Of a DNA stretch of 64,000 bases, positions 1-8,006 are shown piece by piece (the first letter of the stretch is position 1; each line of letters opens with the position of its first letter). A model generated the notes under the pieces. It saw only the letters and a program-made list of their open reading frames with translations. It had not been told where the DNA came from and did not search any database. The stretch covers positions 41,664-105,663 of the forward strand of contig JAEWPV010000002.1 in assembly GCA_023460535.1 (NCBI GenBank), in the 5' to 3' direction. The position numbers were made by a program, and so were the translations under genes. This DNA comes from Bacillota bacterium. GTDB lineage: Bacteria > Bacillota > Clostridia > Oscillospirales > Ruminococcaceae.

Positions 1-7
1 AAGCAGA

Positions 8-1396
8 GTGATTTTCTCTTCCCTGACGTTTTTGCTGGTTTTTCTGCCGATTGTCGTGCTATTATACTACGCTTGTCCCGCCAAACTCATGCCTGTGCGC
101 AACGCAGTCCTTTTGGTGGCATCCATCTTTTTTTACGCGTGGGGCGAACCCCAAAATGTTGTTTTGATTTTGTTGTGCGTGCTCGTTACATATGGGCTAT
201 CCTTTGCCATAGCAAGGAAAAAGCTGATTGCGTTGTTCTTGGCGGTGGTTGCCAATCTCGCGCCGCTGCTGTTGTATAAATACGCCGACTTTGCAATTGT
301 CAACCTCAACGCGATACTGCCGGTTCGGGTTGCGCCGTTAGGACTTGCACTGCCTGTGGGGATATCCTTTTACACCTTTCAGGTGCTTACCTATGTCATC
401 GACCTGTACAGGGGAAGGGTTACGATTGCCCGCAACCCGGCATATCTTACCCTGTATATTTTTTTATTCCCACAACTAATTGCAGGACCGATTGTCCGGT
501 ATGTGGACATTGAACAACAGATACGAAGCCGAACATGTACATGGCAGGATATCTCGGCGGGTAGAAGGCGTTTTGTTGTAGGACTTGCAAAAAAACTGAT
601 TATTGCCAATCAAGCGGGACTTGTCGTGTCCACAATTCAACAGCAGGAATCAGCCGGGGCTGCCCTGATGTGGGTTTGCGTCATCTCGTATGGGGTTCAA
701 ATCCTGTTCGACTTCTCAGGATACTCTGATATGGCTATCGGGCTTGGTATGATCTTTGGTTTTCGATTGACCGAGAACTTTGACATGCCTTATCTTTCGC
801 GTTCAGTAACGGAGTTCTGGCGTCGATGGCATATCTCGCTTTCCACCTTTTTTCGCGACTACGTGTATATCCCACTGGGCGGAAACCGGCATGGCTCCGC
901 CCGCCAGATTGTTAACCTGTTTATTGTGTGGTTGTTAACAGGATTGTGGCACGGTGCGTCTTGGAACTATGCAATCTGGGGAATCTATTATTTTGTGCTC
1001 CTAGTGCTGGAAAAAAATATATACGGGAAGTATCTTTCTCGTTTACCAGCCGTCCTATCGCGGTTGTGTACCTTCTTTTTCTACATGTTCGGTTGGGCTA
1101 TCTTTATGCACGAGACCAATTCCTTGAGCGACCTTGGGCGTTACCTTGCGGGACTGTTTACAGGATCAGGCTCTGTAGGTGTGCGCGGTCTTGGCATTCA
1201 AGGGAGCCTATTTTTTGTGGTCATAGGGCTTTTTATCAGCATGGTGCCGTCGGCACGTTGGATTGGCGCGCTATGCCAAAAGCATGCGGGAGCGACAATG
1301 CTAATAAAAGAAAGCGCGCTGTTTGTGTTGTTGATTCTATGTGTGTTTGTTGTTGTAGGTGAATCATTTAACCCATTTATCTACTTCCGCTTCTAA
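8..1396 (+). CDS. MBOAT family membrane O-acyltransferase (AlgI/DltB-like)
   Basis: Predicted polytopic membrane protein that moves acyl (often acetyl) groups across or at the membrane onto a surface polymer; the actual acceptor is unknown here. The 462-residue product begins with the typical family start MIFSSLTFLLVFLP, so the GTG at 8 is a credible start and the gene is complete, although the bases upstream that would hold its ribosome binding site lie outside the window. Visible family motifs are WRRWHISLSTFFRDY (His about 275) and LWHGASWNYAIWG, whose His at about 315 is the invariant catalytic histidine of MBOAT proteins. Alternating hydrophobic stretches fit about ten or more membrane helices. 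AlgI homologues usually sit next to an AlgJ/AlgX or DHHW-type secreted partner; none follows downstream, so it either lies to the left of the window or is missing. Function class is secure, substrate is not. Confidence 0.9.
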   Translation: MIFSSLTFLLVFLPIVVLLYYACPAKLMPVRNAVLLVASIFFYAWGEPQNVVLILLCVLVTYGLSFAIARKKLIALFLAVVANLAPLLLYKYADFAIVNLNAILPVRVAPLGLALPVGISFYTFQVLTYVIDLYRGRVTIARNPAYLTLYIFLFPQLIAGPIVRYVDIEQQIRSRTCTWQDISAGRRRFVVGLAKKLIIANQAGLVVSTIQQQESAGAALMWVCVISYGVQILFDFSGYSDMAIGLGMIFGFRLTENFDMPYLSRSVTEFWRRWHISLSTFFRDYVYIPLGGNRHGSARQIVNLFIVWLLTGLWHGASWNYAIWGIYYFVLLVLEKNIYGKYLSRLPAVLSRLCTFFFYMFGWAIFMHETNSLSDLGRYLAGLFTGSGSVGVRGLGIQGSLFFVVIGLFISMVPSARWIGALCQKHAGATMLIKESALFVLLILCVFVVVGESFNPFIYFRF

Positions 1397-1481
1397 GCAT
1401 TTGAGCCTAAGTAGACTTAAATAGTAAAGCAATACGCGACTGTATACTGGCGGATAATATTTGAATATCACAAATTACTAT

Positions 1482-1540
1482 AACTAAAACAGAGCCGCTG
1501 CGGTTGCTTTTTGCAGCCACGTTGACTCTGTTTTTTAGTT
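1482..1540. terminator. Bidirectional terminator hairpin
   Basis: A long inverted repeat starts with AACTAAAACAGAG and ends with CTCTGTTTTTTAGTT, with a second inner stem (GGTTGC against GCAGCC, one G-T pair). A-run on the left arm and T-run on the right arm let it work for both the acyltransferase gene and the opposing solute-binding protein gene. Confidence 0.8.
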
Positions 1541-1558
1541 ATACAACAGCCGCTTTGG

Positions 1559-1738
1559 CATAAGTTTGATGGTGGCTCAGCCGCCTCATCCACTCACTTT
1601 CATATTGGGGGGGTTACCAATACGATAGACATAAAGCCTTCTATTAACAGTTATGGCTCCGGCTTTGTCTATGAAAACGAAAAGGAAATCGTACGAACTA
1701 ACTTTTCAGCGGCTGTATTTCATGAGTTTAAAGAATAA
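1559..1738 (+). pseudogene. Possible remnant of an unidentified coding sequence
   Basis: A reading frame without a plausible start or ribosome binding site stays open for about 59 codons up to a TAA at 1736-1738. The last part reads like ordinary protein (NSYGSGFVYENEKEIVRTNF and so on) and lies between the terminator at 1482-1540 and the end of the convergent solute-binding protein gene. It is too short and leaderless to be a normal gene; a broken 3' end of a former gene is the simplest reading. The family is not recognised. It could also be chance. Confidence 0.3.
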
Positions 1739-1758
1739 TACAAAAAAGTAAATCTAGC

Positions 1759-4485
1759 CTAATAAATAGCATCAAGGTATTCTCTGTGTCTAGTTTCAAT
1801 CTTTTTCAAATTAACCTTAAACTCCGCAATCGCAGCGTCCTTGCTTTTGTTCTCTTTAAGATATGCTCGCACAATGTTCAGCCATTCGCTATCAGCCGAA
1901 CTGTCTAGGCTGGTATAAAATTGATACTTGTTTCTGTGTGATTGCTTCATGGTGTTATATATAATGCTGTTGATGTTTTCGCCCCCAAGAAAGTCAACGG
2001 TATTAATGGTGTTTTTCATAATGGTTCCCGAAATTACCGCTCTTTTATTGCCGTACGCTTCATAAAGGTCGTCAACAACACCGCCGTCACGATAGAGCGT
2101 ATCATTCGCAAGACGATACTGAAGTCCGGTTTCGGAGCAGTCCAGCGTCATCCATTCGATTAAAGGCGCAATGTTATCCTTGTGCTGTGAGTTCCTATTC
2201 ACCATAATCCCAGAATGAATACCGTCAATCGTATTCACTCTGGTCGTAAGGCATATTGCCCAGTCGCCTGCGGTATTTTGCAAATAACTTGCATTGCTCA
2301 AATGTGCAAGTTGATTTTCGGTTAGGACAAGACCGAACACCGGCTTGTCACCTTTTCCGTTCAAGTCTTGATACCACTGCTCGGTAAACGGATCGGTATC
2401 CTTTATACAGCCATTATCAAACAATAATTTAGAAATATCCAAAAATTCTTCCCACTTTGGATAAATAGTTTTATTGCCGTTGAGCGTTTGATTATAAGCA
2501 TCGATTCCATCTGTAAACAAAGGCCAAAAACCATAGCATCCAGGCATGATATAATAGCCATGTTTTTTTAAGGTTTTCGCCGCTTCCACAAACTTACTCC
2601 AATTATCAGAATCTGTACCGATGATTTCGGCAATTTTATCCGGATCATCGGTTCCCCACACCTTCTTGGCTATAGAGCGCCGATACATAAATGCATAAAC
2701 ACTTGTTTCATAAGGAAGTGCGATAATGTTTCCATCCGGATTGGTTCCGGCATCGATTGCAAACTGCGGAATGTCAGCCTTCTTCAAAGCCGTGTCAACG
2801 TTAATGCCAAGCTCTTGATAGGTACTGGCATATCCCGCGTACTTCCCCGCAACAAACTCCTTGGCATAAATTGAAGGAACACTATAGATATCAATCGAGT
2901 TTCCATCGCCTTTTTCCAGCGCGTCGACAACTTGAGAGAGAAAGTTGTTGTCATCGATCGTGGAACCTTGAACGCTATGTATTTTATATTTGAATTCCGG
3001 GTGCGACTCGGCATATTTTTTCACTATACCAACTAATTCTACATCCATTGAATAAATATTTAACGCGGTATTGATAGAAGGATCGTAATAGTACGTCTCC
3101 AACCATTCATATTCTCGTTTTGCTTGTTCTTTAAAATTTGCAATGGCAGTCTCTTTGTCTATTCTCCCCGAAAGATATTCTTCAGTGACAATGCGCCATG
3201 TATGGGCAATGTTACTCTCCAAGGTGTAATAGCCTTGTTGCTTTCCGGCGGCAGCTTTTTGGGTGTCATAAAAAACGGCATTCATTACTTGCCCACCCAG
3301 AAACCCATTGCCGCTATTTACGCTTTTTAAAACACTACCGGAGACAACCGGTCTTTTTGTACCGTAAACCACATTGTTTTGCTTGTGAAGATTGTCATTT
3401 GCCAGAAAAGTCTGCAACCCGGTTTCGGAGCAATCCAGTGTGACCCATTCGATAAAAGGTCTGATTCTATCCTTGAGCTGTGAGTTGTTATTGACAAGAA
3501 TCGCAGTGCTTCCGCTCAAATCGATATTGATAATCGGCGGCTGGCAAATAGCCCAATCACCATGGGTGTTGCCCAATGTAAACTCCCATTCATAAAATCG
3601 ATTCGTAGCTAGACCGAATATCTGGTTTTCAGCTTTCCCATCTAGGTCCTTAATCCACTGCTCTGAATACTGTAATGATTCCCCTATATAGTTCTTGTTC
3701 AGTAGGTGTTTTGAAATATCCATGAATGCTTCCCACTTAGGGTTAATTTCTTCATTTTTAGGGATCCTCATATCAACGAAGGGCCAGATATCATTCCAAC
3801 CTGGCGCGATATAGTAGCCGTGTTTTTTTAACGTTTTTGCTGCCTCCACAAACTTATCCCAGTCTTCGGTATCTGCACCGATAATATCGGCAATGGTATC
3901 CGGGTTGTCTGTACCCCAGACAGTCCTGGCTATGGAGCGGCGATACATAAATACGCCGATATTGGCTTCATAAGGAAGTGTTACAATTTCTCCATCCGGA
4001 TTTGTTCCTGCTTCAATTGCATACTGCGGAATATCCGCCTTCCTTAAAGCTGCATCAATATCAATACCAAGCTGTTTGTAAGTGCAGGCATAGCCCGCGT
4101 ACGCTCCCTTGATAAACTCCTCGGCATACCAACCGGGGACACAATAAATATCGAGGGCTTCTTCGTTTGCGTTTTCAAGACCAAGGAGAATTTCTCTAAA
4201 ATAGGTTCCAGCCGCATCCGGAGTATAGTTTATGAGGTATTCGAACTCCGGATGTAATTGCGCGTATTTAGCAAAGATATCTAGCATTTGCGTATTACAT
4301 GTGTATACGTTAATCACGCTTTTCTCAATGGAAGAATTCGGGCTATTTTCTGTTAATGCGGTTTGATTCTTATCCCAATCCACAACAGAAGCAGTATCAA
4401 TATACGGATAATGCGTCGAGTTTACTGACAACCCGGCAATGGCAAGAATAAAGACAACAATAATTTCAGCGCATTTTTTAATCAT
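1759..4485 (-). CDS. Fused tandem extracellular solute-binding protein (two family-1 SBP domains)
   Basis: Secreted protein of 908 residues resembling the substrate-binding part of sugar ABC importers. Residues 1-25 form a signal peptide without a lipobox cysteine, so lipid anchoring is not evident. Two homologous copies follow: copy 1 from about residue 59 and copy 2 from about 475 to the end. They share long blocks such as YRRSIA.(T/K)VWGTD, KFVEAAKTLKKHGYYI, ADIPQ(Y/F)AI(E/D)AGTNPDG, the aromatic-rich region around HGYYI.PG, and EW(V/M)TLDCSETGLQ. Each copy is about the size of a complete SBP (around 415 residues), so the gene looks like an in-frame duplication of a whole domain. No permease or ATPase gene is adjacent. 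Upstream is a strong promoter with a palindrome at 4676-4715. It may feed a remote ABC transporter or act as a sensor or adhesin; the ligand is unknown. Confidence 0.85.
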   Translation of the reverse strand: MIKKCAEIIVVFILAIAGLSVNSTHYPYIDTASVVDWDKNQTALTENSPNSSIEKSVINVYTCNTQMLDIFAKYAQLHPEFEYLINYTPDAAGTYFREILLGLENANEEALDIYCVPGWYAEEFIKGAYAGYACTYKQLGIDIDAALRKADIPQYAIEAGTNPDGEIVTLPYEANIGVFMYRRSIARTVWGTDNPDTIADIIGADTEDWDKFVEAAKTLKKHGYYIAPGWNDIWPFVDMRIPKNEEINPKWEAFMDISKHLLNKNYIGESLQYSEQWIKDLDGKAENQIFGLATNRFYEWEFTLGNTHGDWAICQPPIINIDLSGSTAILVNNNSQLKDRIRPFIEWVTLDCSETGLQTFLANDNLHKQNNVVYGTKRPVVSGSVLKSVNSGNGFLGGQVMNAVFYDTQKAAAGKQQGYYTLESNIAHTWRIVTEEYLSGRIDKETAIANFKEQAKREYEWLETYYYDPSINTALNIYSMDVELVGIVKKYAESHPEFKYKIHSVQGSTIDDNNFLSQVVDALEKGDGNSIDIYSVPSIYAKEFVAGKYAGYASTYQELGINVDTALKKADIPQFAIDAGTNPDGNIIALPYETSVYAFMYRRSIAKKVWGTDDPDKIAEIIGTDSDNWSKFVEAAKTLKKHGYYIMPGCYGFWPLFTDGIDAYNQTLNGNKTIYPKWEEFLDISKLLFDNGCIKDTDPFTEQWYQDLNGKGDKPVFGLVLTENQLAHLSNASYLQNTAGDWAICLTTRVNTIDGIHSGIMVNRNSQHKDNIAPLIEWMTLDCSETGLQYRLANDTLYRDGGVVDDLYEAYGNKRAVISGTIMKNTINTVDFLGGENINSIIYNTMKQSHRNKYQFYTSLDSSADSEWLNIVRAYLKENKSKDAAIAEFKVNLKKIETRHREYLDAIY

Positions 4486-4675
4486 AGATTTTACCCATCT
4501 TTCACACAGTTCTACTTAATACCATTTCTACGAGTTTGTATCTTGAGAAAAATCGCTGTCACATTATTGTGTTGTTCCGACGTTATACAAACAGCAGAAT
4601 AAAGCTCATGCCAATCACCAAAAACCTAGGAAAATAGGGTTTTCAAACTAGTTCAACAATTGATATTTCGACTGA

Positions 4676-4715
4676 ATCTATTATAACTTTCGATGTTTTT
4701 AGTATCAATTGATAC
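4676..4715 (-). promoter_or_regulatory. Promoter of the double SBP gene with palindromic operator
   Basis: On the minus strand a -35 TTGATA is followed by 17 bp and a perfect -10 TATAAT. The -35 lies inside the perfect palindrome GTATCAATTGATAC (4702-4715), a likely repressor or activator site. The leader to the start codon would be about 190 nt. A near-copy lies 590 bp upstream. Confidence 0.7.
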
Positions 4716-4859
4716 CAAACAAAAAGAATGATTAACCTATCGCTTGTGCGAATAAATACAGTTTATATATACATTCTTGCACCGGTATGCATTCAGTGAT
4801 AATATGAGCAATTAACAGAAAACATAGGAGAGAGGAGGTGTGTACTTTCGTAAACGCTA

Positions 4860-5015
4860 TAGTACTAGAGGACAGGGAGGCGAAGAGCACAGTGCAGTAA
4901 TTCCTTTATCCACATCAAAAACACTGTTTTGATGAAAGCATCCGAGGATGAGTAACCTGAACCCGAAAAATCAAAAATACACATGCAATGAGAACTGCAA
5001 GCAATCTTTTAACAT
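4860..5015 (-). pseudogene. Decayed gene for a small secreted protein
   Basis: On the minus strand a good ribosome binding site (AAGGAG, 5021-5026) sits five bases before an ATG at 5013-5015. The frame breaks after 14 codons, but one inserted base near codon 4 would give a typical signal peptide (MLKRLLAVLIACVFLIF) that continues as a Ser/Gly-rich segment (SGSGYSSSDAFIKTV). It is served by its own promoter (5271-5302) that copies the promoter of the double SBP gene. The likely story is a once-duplicated gene whose promoter and start survive while the body has been lost. The reading depends on the assumed frameshift. Confidence 0.4.
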
Positions 5016-5270
5016 GTTTTCTCCTTATTCTTTTAAGATCCTGTTTACATAATAGCTTTTTTCTTCTGTTCAGAGTGGGTGTGGCAAGAAAATCAACAAT
5101 CCTGCGGCTCTTTTACTCGCAGTGGTTCTTTTAAATAGTACACCACACAGATATCTTGATAGTTATCTTCGTCCTTAATTCGCACTATTACTAAGCATGC
5201 AACTTCCTCTAGTTAAACGGCAATTTCCCATTATTTAATCCAAACATTTTTCAATTCGACTAAATTAATT

Positions 5271-5302
5271 ATAACCTTCCACTTTTTCCATATCAATTGA
5301 TA
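5271..5302 (-). promoter_or_regulatory. Second copy of the palindrome-containing promoter
   Basis: Minus-strand -35 TTGATA, a 17-bp spacer and -10 TATAAT, with the -35 inside the palindrome TATCAATTGATA (5291-5302). Bases on both sides match the promoter at 4676-4715, including an AGTCGAA motif just downstream of the -10. It points to the decayed gene at 4860-5015. Confidence 0.65.
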
Positions 5303-5379
5303 CCAAATAAAAAGACCCACAATCTAAATCGTGAGCCAGGTAAATTACATATTCTTCTTTTATCTTAAAATCACTACGT

Positions 5380-5425
5380 TATATTACGAGAAAGCCTAAG
5401 CACACTTAGACTTTCTCGTGATATA
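5380..5425 (-). terminator. Hairpin terminator behind the tRNA-Ser pair
   Basis: About 20-bp stem: TATATTACGAGAAAG pairs with CTTTCTCGTGATATA (one G-T), with an inner perfect CTAAG-CACA-CTTAG. It directly follows the CCA end of the second tRNA. The U-run after it on the minus strand is weak, so part of its role may be 3'-end processing. Confidence 0.6.
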
Positions 5426-5432
5426 ATGTTTT

Positions 5433-5522
5433 TGGCGGAGAAGGAGGGATTTGAACCCTCGCGCCAGTTTCCCGACCTACTCCCTTAGCAGGGGAGCCTC
5501 TTCACCACTTGAGTACTTCTCC
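5433..5522 (-). tRNA. tRNA-Ser (anticodon GCT)
   Basis: Reading the minus strand gives a 90-nt class II tRNA: acceptor stem GGAGAAG/CTTCTCC, discriminator G, encoded CCA, T loop GGTTCAAATCC, a long variable arm typical of tRNA-Ser, and anticodon loop CTGCTAA with anticodon GCT for AGC/AGU codons. It is the second gene of a tRNA-Ser pair transcribed from the promoter at 5706-5734. Confidence 0.95.
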
Positions 5523-5602
5523 GTATGGTGACTAATGAAAGATGTATATATTTAAGCCCGTGGCGGTCGCTGTTGCTCCCCGCCGCAAGCCATAATCGGC
5601 GT

Positions 5603-5689
5603 TGGCGGAGAGGAAGGGATTCGAACCCTTGGTTCTTTCGAATCACTGGTTTTCAAGACCAGCTCCATAAACCACTCGGACACCTCTCC
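5603..5689 (-). tRNA. tRNA-Ser (anticodon TGA)
   Basis: Minus-strand 87-nt class II tRNA with acceptor GGAGAGG/CCTCTCC, discriminator G, encoded CCA, T loop GGTTCGAATCC, a long variable arm and anticodon loop CTTGAAA, anticodon TGA for UCN (UCA) codons. First gene of the pair; 80 bases separate it from the next tRNA. Confidence 0.95.
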
Positions 5690-5705
5690 AACTGTGACGC
5701 ATCAT

Positions 5706-5734
5706 ATGATAACATATTTGACGCACTTAGTCAA
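5706..5734 (-). promoter_or_regulatory. Promoter of the tRNA-Ser operon
   Basis: Minus strand: -35 TTGACT (5729-5734), exactly 17 bp, -10 TATCAT (5706-5711), ending about 17 bases before the first tRNA-Ser. Confidence 0.75.
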
Positions 5735-5897
5735 CAGTTTTGGCGTCTGTTCTACAGCATTTTGCATCCTGTGTTAAGGCATCCATATATGTGTGCAGGC
5801 TGCATACCATATAACCCATAAAATATTGTATAATGCAAATGATGTTTACCTGAATATGCGTTATCAGAAAATTATAGAGAAACGGAGTTGATTTGAA

Positions 5898-6689
5898 GTG
5901 AATCGATGCGTTATGCTTACCTTTGTTCTTCTGTTTGCTTTGTGTTTAGTCGCATGCTCATCCCCTGCACAAAAATCGCAGCCTGAACCCGAGCCGGTTG
6001 TTTCTGTGGAACCATCCTCTTCCGAAGAATCGGAAAGTGCGCCTTTGGCAATTGTAGTGTTTGATGACGCGATTCTTGAGATCGCGGTTCGCAAGGCGAT
6101 CAACAAGCCCCACGGCGACATCACGCTAGAAGAAGCCGCACAAGTTCAATCGCTTAATGTAAGTAATGGCAGCTTTGGTGAGAGAAACGACAGCAACAAT
6201 ATTAAGGATATCAGTGCGCTCGGGTATTTTACAGGACTAAAAGAATTGGATATTTCATTTAACGGAATATCAGATTTATCCCCGCTGAGCGAAATATCTA
6301 GCCTGGAGACGTTGGTGTTTAACGGCACCTTGGTGGAAGACCTGACTCCCCTCAAAGACTTGACAAACCTAAACTGCCTGGTGTTTTGCTGGCTGCACGG
6401 AGATAGCGGCATCCCTGCCGGCATTGGTAGTTTAGACGCACTATCCGGTCTTAAAAACCTGGAACATATCGATGCCAAAAATGCGGGCATAACCGACATT
6501 ACGGCGCTTGCCAACCTGCCAAAGCTTTGGGATGTTCAACTCAACGACAATATGATTGCCGACATAACTCCTCTTGCGCGCCTAACCGGCCTTCAGATTG
6601 TTCTTCTGGAAGGAAACCCTGTTACAGATTACAGTCCGCTCAAGGACGTCTATGCCCAGCTGAATGGTAAGGATTTTGAGCTAACATGA
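5898..6689 (+). CDS. Leucine-rich repeat (internalin-type) lipoprotein
   Basis: Surface lipoprotein of 263 residues. An N-terminal signal peptide ends in the lipobox LVAC (Cys about 19-20), followed by a Pro/Glu/Ser-rich spacer. A short cap (FDDAILEIAVRKAINKPHGDIT, the start of which is typical of clostridial LRR proteins) leads into about five 21-22 residue LRRs of the type LKELDISFNGISDLSPL / LKNLEHIDAKNAGITDITAL / LPKLWDVQLNDNMIADITPL. Such proteins bind other proteins or surface ligands; no enzymatic motif is seen. Start: GTG at 5898 behind ACGGAG; an in-frame ATG at 5913 would lose the positive charge before the signal helix and is less likely. It stands alone, upstream of a hairpin at 6736-6772. 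The binding partner is unknown. Confidence 0.85.
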   Translation: MNRCVMLTFVLLFALCLVACSSPAQKSQPEPEPVVSVEPSSSEESESAPLAIVVFDDAILEIAVRKAINKPHGDITLEEAAQVQSLNVSNGSFGERNDSNNIKDISALGYFTGLKELDISFNGISDLSPLSEISSLETLVFNGTLVEDLTPLKDLTNLNCLVFCWLHGDSGIPAGIGSLDALSGLKNLEHIDAKNAGITDITALANLPKLWDVQLNDNMIADITPLARLTGLQIVLLEGNPVTDYSPLKDVYAQLNGKDFELT

Positions 6690-6735
6690 TTTCCTGATTT
6701 CTAAAGCATAACTGCATTATCTCTTTGCAACCAAA

Positions 6736-6772
6736 GGCACCCCCAACCGACATCAAACGGGTTGGGGGTGCC
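6736..6772 (-). terminator. Terminator between convergent genes
   Basis: Perfect 13-bp stem GGCACCCCCAACC / GGTTGGGGGTGCC with a 10-12 base loop. The U-containing tail lies on the minus-strand side, so it best serves the GlsB-like gene; it may also stop the LRR lipoprotein transcript. Confidence 0.75.
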
Positions 6773-6827
6773 GTGCATTGATACCTATTCAAGTTAATTT
6801 GTTGCATATCTGTTTCGTGGATTGTTT

Positions 6828-7082
6828 CTATGCCTTTCTCTTTACCGCATTTACAATTAGCAGTAAGATGATTGCCCCTAAAACAGCCACAAACAGGCTC
6901 CAAAGATTAAAGCCCGTAATTCCTGCGCCGCCAATCAGGTTCATGGTAAGACCACCGATAAACCCGCCGATAATGCCTACAATAATATTTTTGCCTGCGC
7001 CCATCTTTTTGTCGTTGCCTGTTATTTTGCTCGCAATCCAACCGGCGAGCGAGCCGATAATCAGCCAGCCGATAATACCCAT
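6828..7082 (-). CDS. GlsB/YeaQ/YmgE family stress-response membrane protein
   Basis: Small 84-residue membrane protein of the family formerly called transglycosylase-associated. It has three hydrophobic helices and the Gly-rich family pattern: GWLIIGSLAGWIASKI, GKNIIVGIIGGFIGG and a last helix before a basic end (KRKA). Members are induced by envelope or general stress in many bacteria; a molecular activity is not established. The ATG start is preceded by GGGAGG at eight bases. It forms a single-gene unit ending at the hairpin 6736-6772. Length matches the family (80-90 residues). Confidence 0.92.
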   Translation of the reverse strand: MGIIGWLIIGSLAGWIASKITGNDKKMGAGKNIIVGIIGGFIGGLTMNLIGGAGITGFNLWSLFVAVLGAIILLLIVNAVKRKA

Positions 7083-7210
7083 ATAATAAGCCTCCCTTAT
7101 TGGCTAGTATTTGCTCAGACGCAGCTATCATTCGCAGTGTCATAAAAGCAAAACTTGGCTGCATAATAAGGAGCAACACCTACAAATCATAGCATATTTG
7201 TACTGCATTG

Positions 7211-7219
7211 TGATATAAT
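7211..7219 (+). promoter_or_regulatory. Extended -10 promoter of the flavin reductase gene
   Basis: TGATATAAT is an extended -10 (TG, one base, TATAAT at 7214-7219) with no good -35 at the usual distance. It lies 130 bases before the start at 7349. Confidence 0.5.
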
Positions 7220-7348
7220 GAGACAAGCAACTGAGAAAACAGATTCACGGTCACATTGGCGTGAAAGAAATTTTCATTTTTTTGTTTGATTCAACGCAAA
7301 GTGTATTAGCTGTTTACCGTGTGTCTTGTAAAGAAGGAAGTGTCTGTT

Positions 7349-7933
7349 ATGAGTAAAACCGTTTGGAAAGCGGGAACACTGCTTGCCCCTGTGCCGCTTG
7401 CGATGGTAACGTGCGGAACGATGGAAAAACCGAACATCATCACCATTGCATGGACCGGGATTGTAAACTCTTACCCCGCTATGACCTATATTTCGGTTCG
7501 CCCCTCGCGCTACTCGCATGCGATTATTAAGGAGTCGGGCGAGTTTGCCATAAACCTGACAACCTCTGCACTAATCCGTGCGGCGGATTTTTGCGGGGTA
7601 AAAAGCGGCGAAAAGGTAGATAAGTTTGCAAAGATGCATCTAACCCCCGCCGCTGCTTCGATGATTGGCGCACCGCTGATTGAAGAAAGCCCCGTCAGCC
7701 TGGAGTGCCGCGTAACCGAAATAAAGTCTCTTGGTACGCACGATATGTTTCTGGCAGAGATCCTGTGTGTGGATGTGGACGATAAGTATATCGACGAAAA
7801 TGGCAAACTGCTACTACACAAAAGCTCACTTGCCGCTTATTCGCACGGCGAGTATTTTGCGCTAGGCAAGCGGCTGGGCTCGTTTGGCTACAGCGTAAAA
7901 AAGAAGCCCAAAAACCCAAAGGAGAATCGCTGA
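7349..7933 (+). CDS. Flavin reductase-like (FMN-binding split-barrel) protein
   Basis: Predicted cytoplasmic flavoprotein of 194 residues of the flavin reductase-like domain family, which binds FMN and uses NAD(P)H to reduce flavin or passes electrons to partners. Family features: N-terminal LLAPVPLAMVTCG, the FMN-site segment NIITIAWTGIVNS, then ISVRPSRYSHAIIKESGEFAINL and the C-terminal barrel strand around LAEILCVDVDDKYI. The ATG at 7349 is chosen because AAGGAAG lies ten bases before it; an upstream GTG at 7319 would add ten residues without homologous character. A terminator follows at 7955. The electron acceptor is not evident from the neighbours. Confidence 0.88.
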   Translation: MSKTVWKAGTLLAPVPLAMVTCGTMEKPNIITIAWTGIVNSYPAMTYISVRPSRYSHAIIKESGEFAINLTTSALIRAADFCGVKSGEKVDKFAKMHLTPAAASMIGAPLIEESPVSLECRVTEIKSLGTHDMFLAEILCVDVDDKYIDENGKLLLHKSSLAAYSHGEYFALGKRLGSFGYSVKKKPKNPKENR

Positions 7934-7954
7934 ATCAAAGCGGCAATATAGAGT

Positions 7955-7992
7955 GCAGCCGATATCCCCGTACGGATATCGGCTGCTTTTTT
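7955..7992 (+). terminator. Rho-independent terminator
   Basis: Perfect 13-bp stem GCAGCCGATATCC / GGATATCGGCTGC with a short loop and a run of six T. Ends the flavin reductase transcript; the ACT-domain gene converges from the other side. Confidence 0.92.
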
Positions 7993-8006
7993 GTTTGCCT
8001 ATCGCA

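Noticed and set aside
4838..4932. Short frames directly behind a perfect AGGAGG at 4833-4838
   Set aside because: The candidate GTG codons lie zero to two bases after the motif, too close for initiation; products of 20-30 residues look random.
5525..5821. 98-codon frame on the plus strand across the tRNA genes
   Set aside because: It runs through the antisense of tRNA-Ser(TGA) and its promoter, a known artefact.
6778..7086. 102-codon plus-strand frame opposite the GlsB-like gene
   Set aside because: The minus-strand product matches a known small membrane family and has a proper ribosome binding site; the plus frame has neither.
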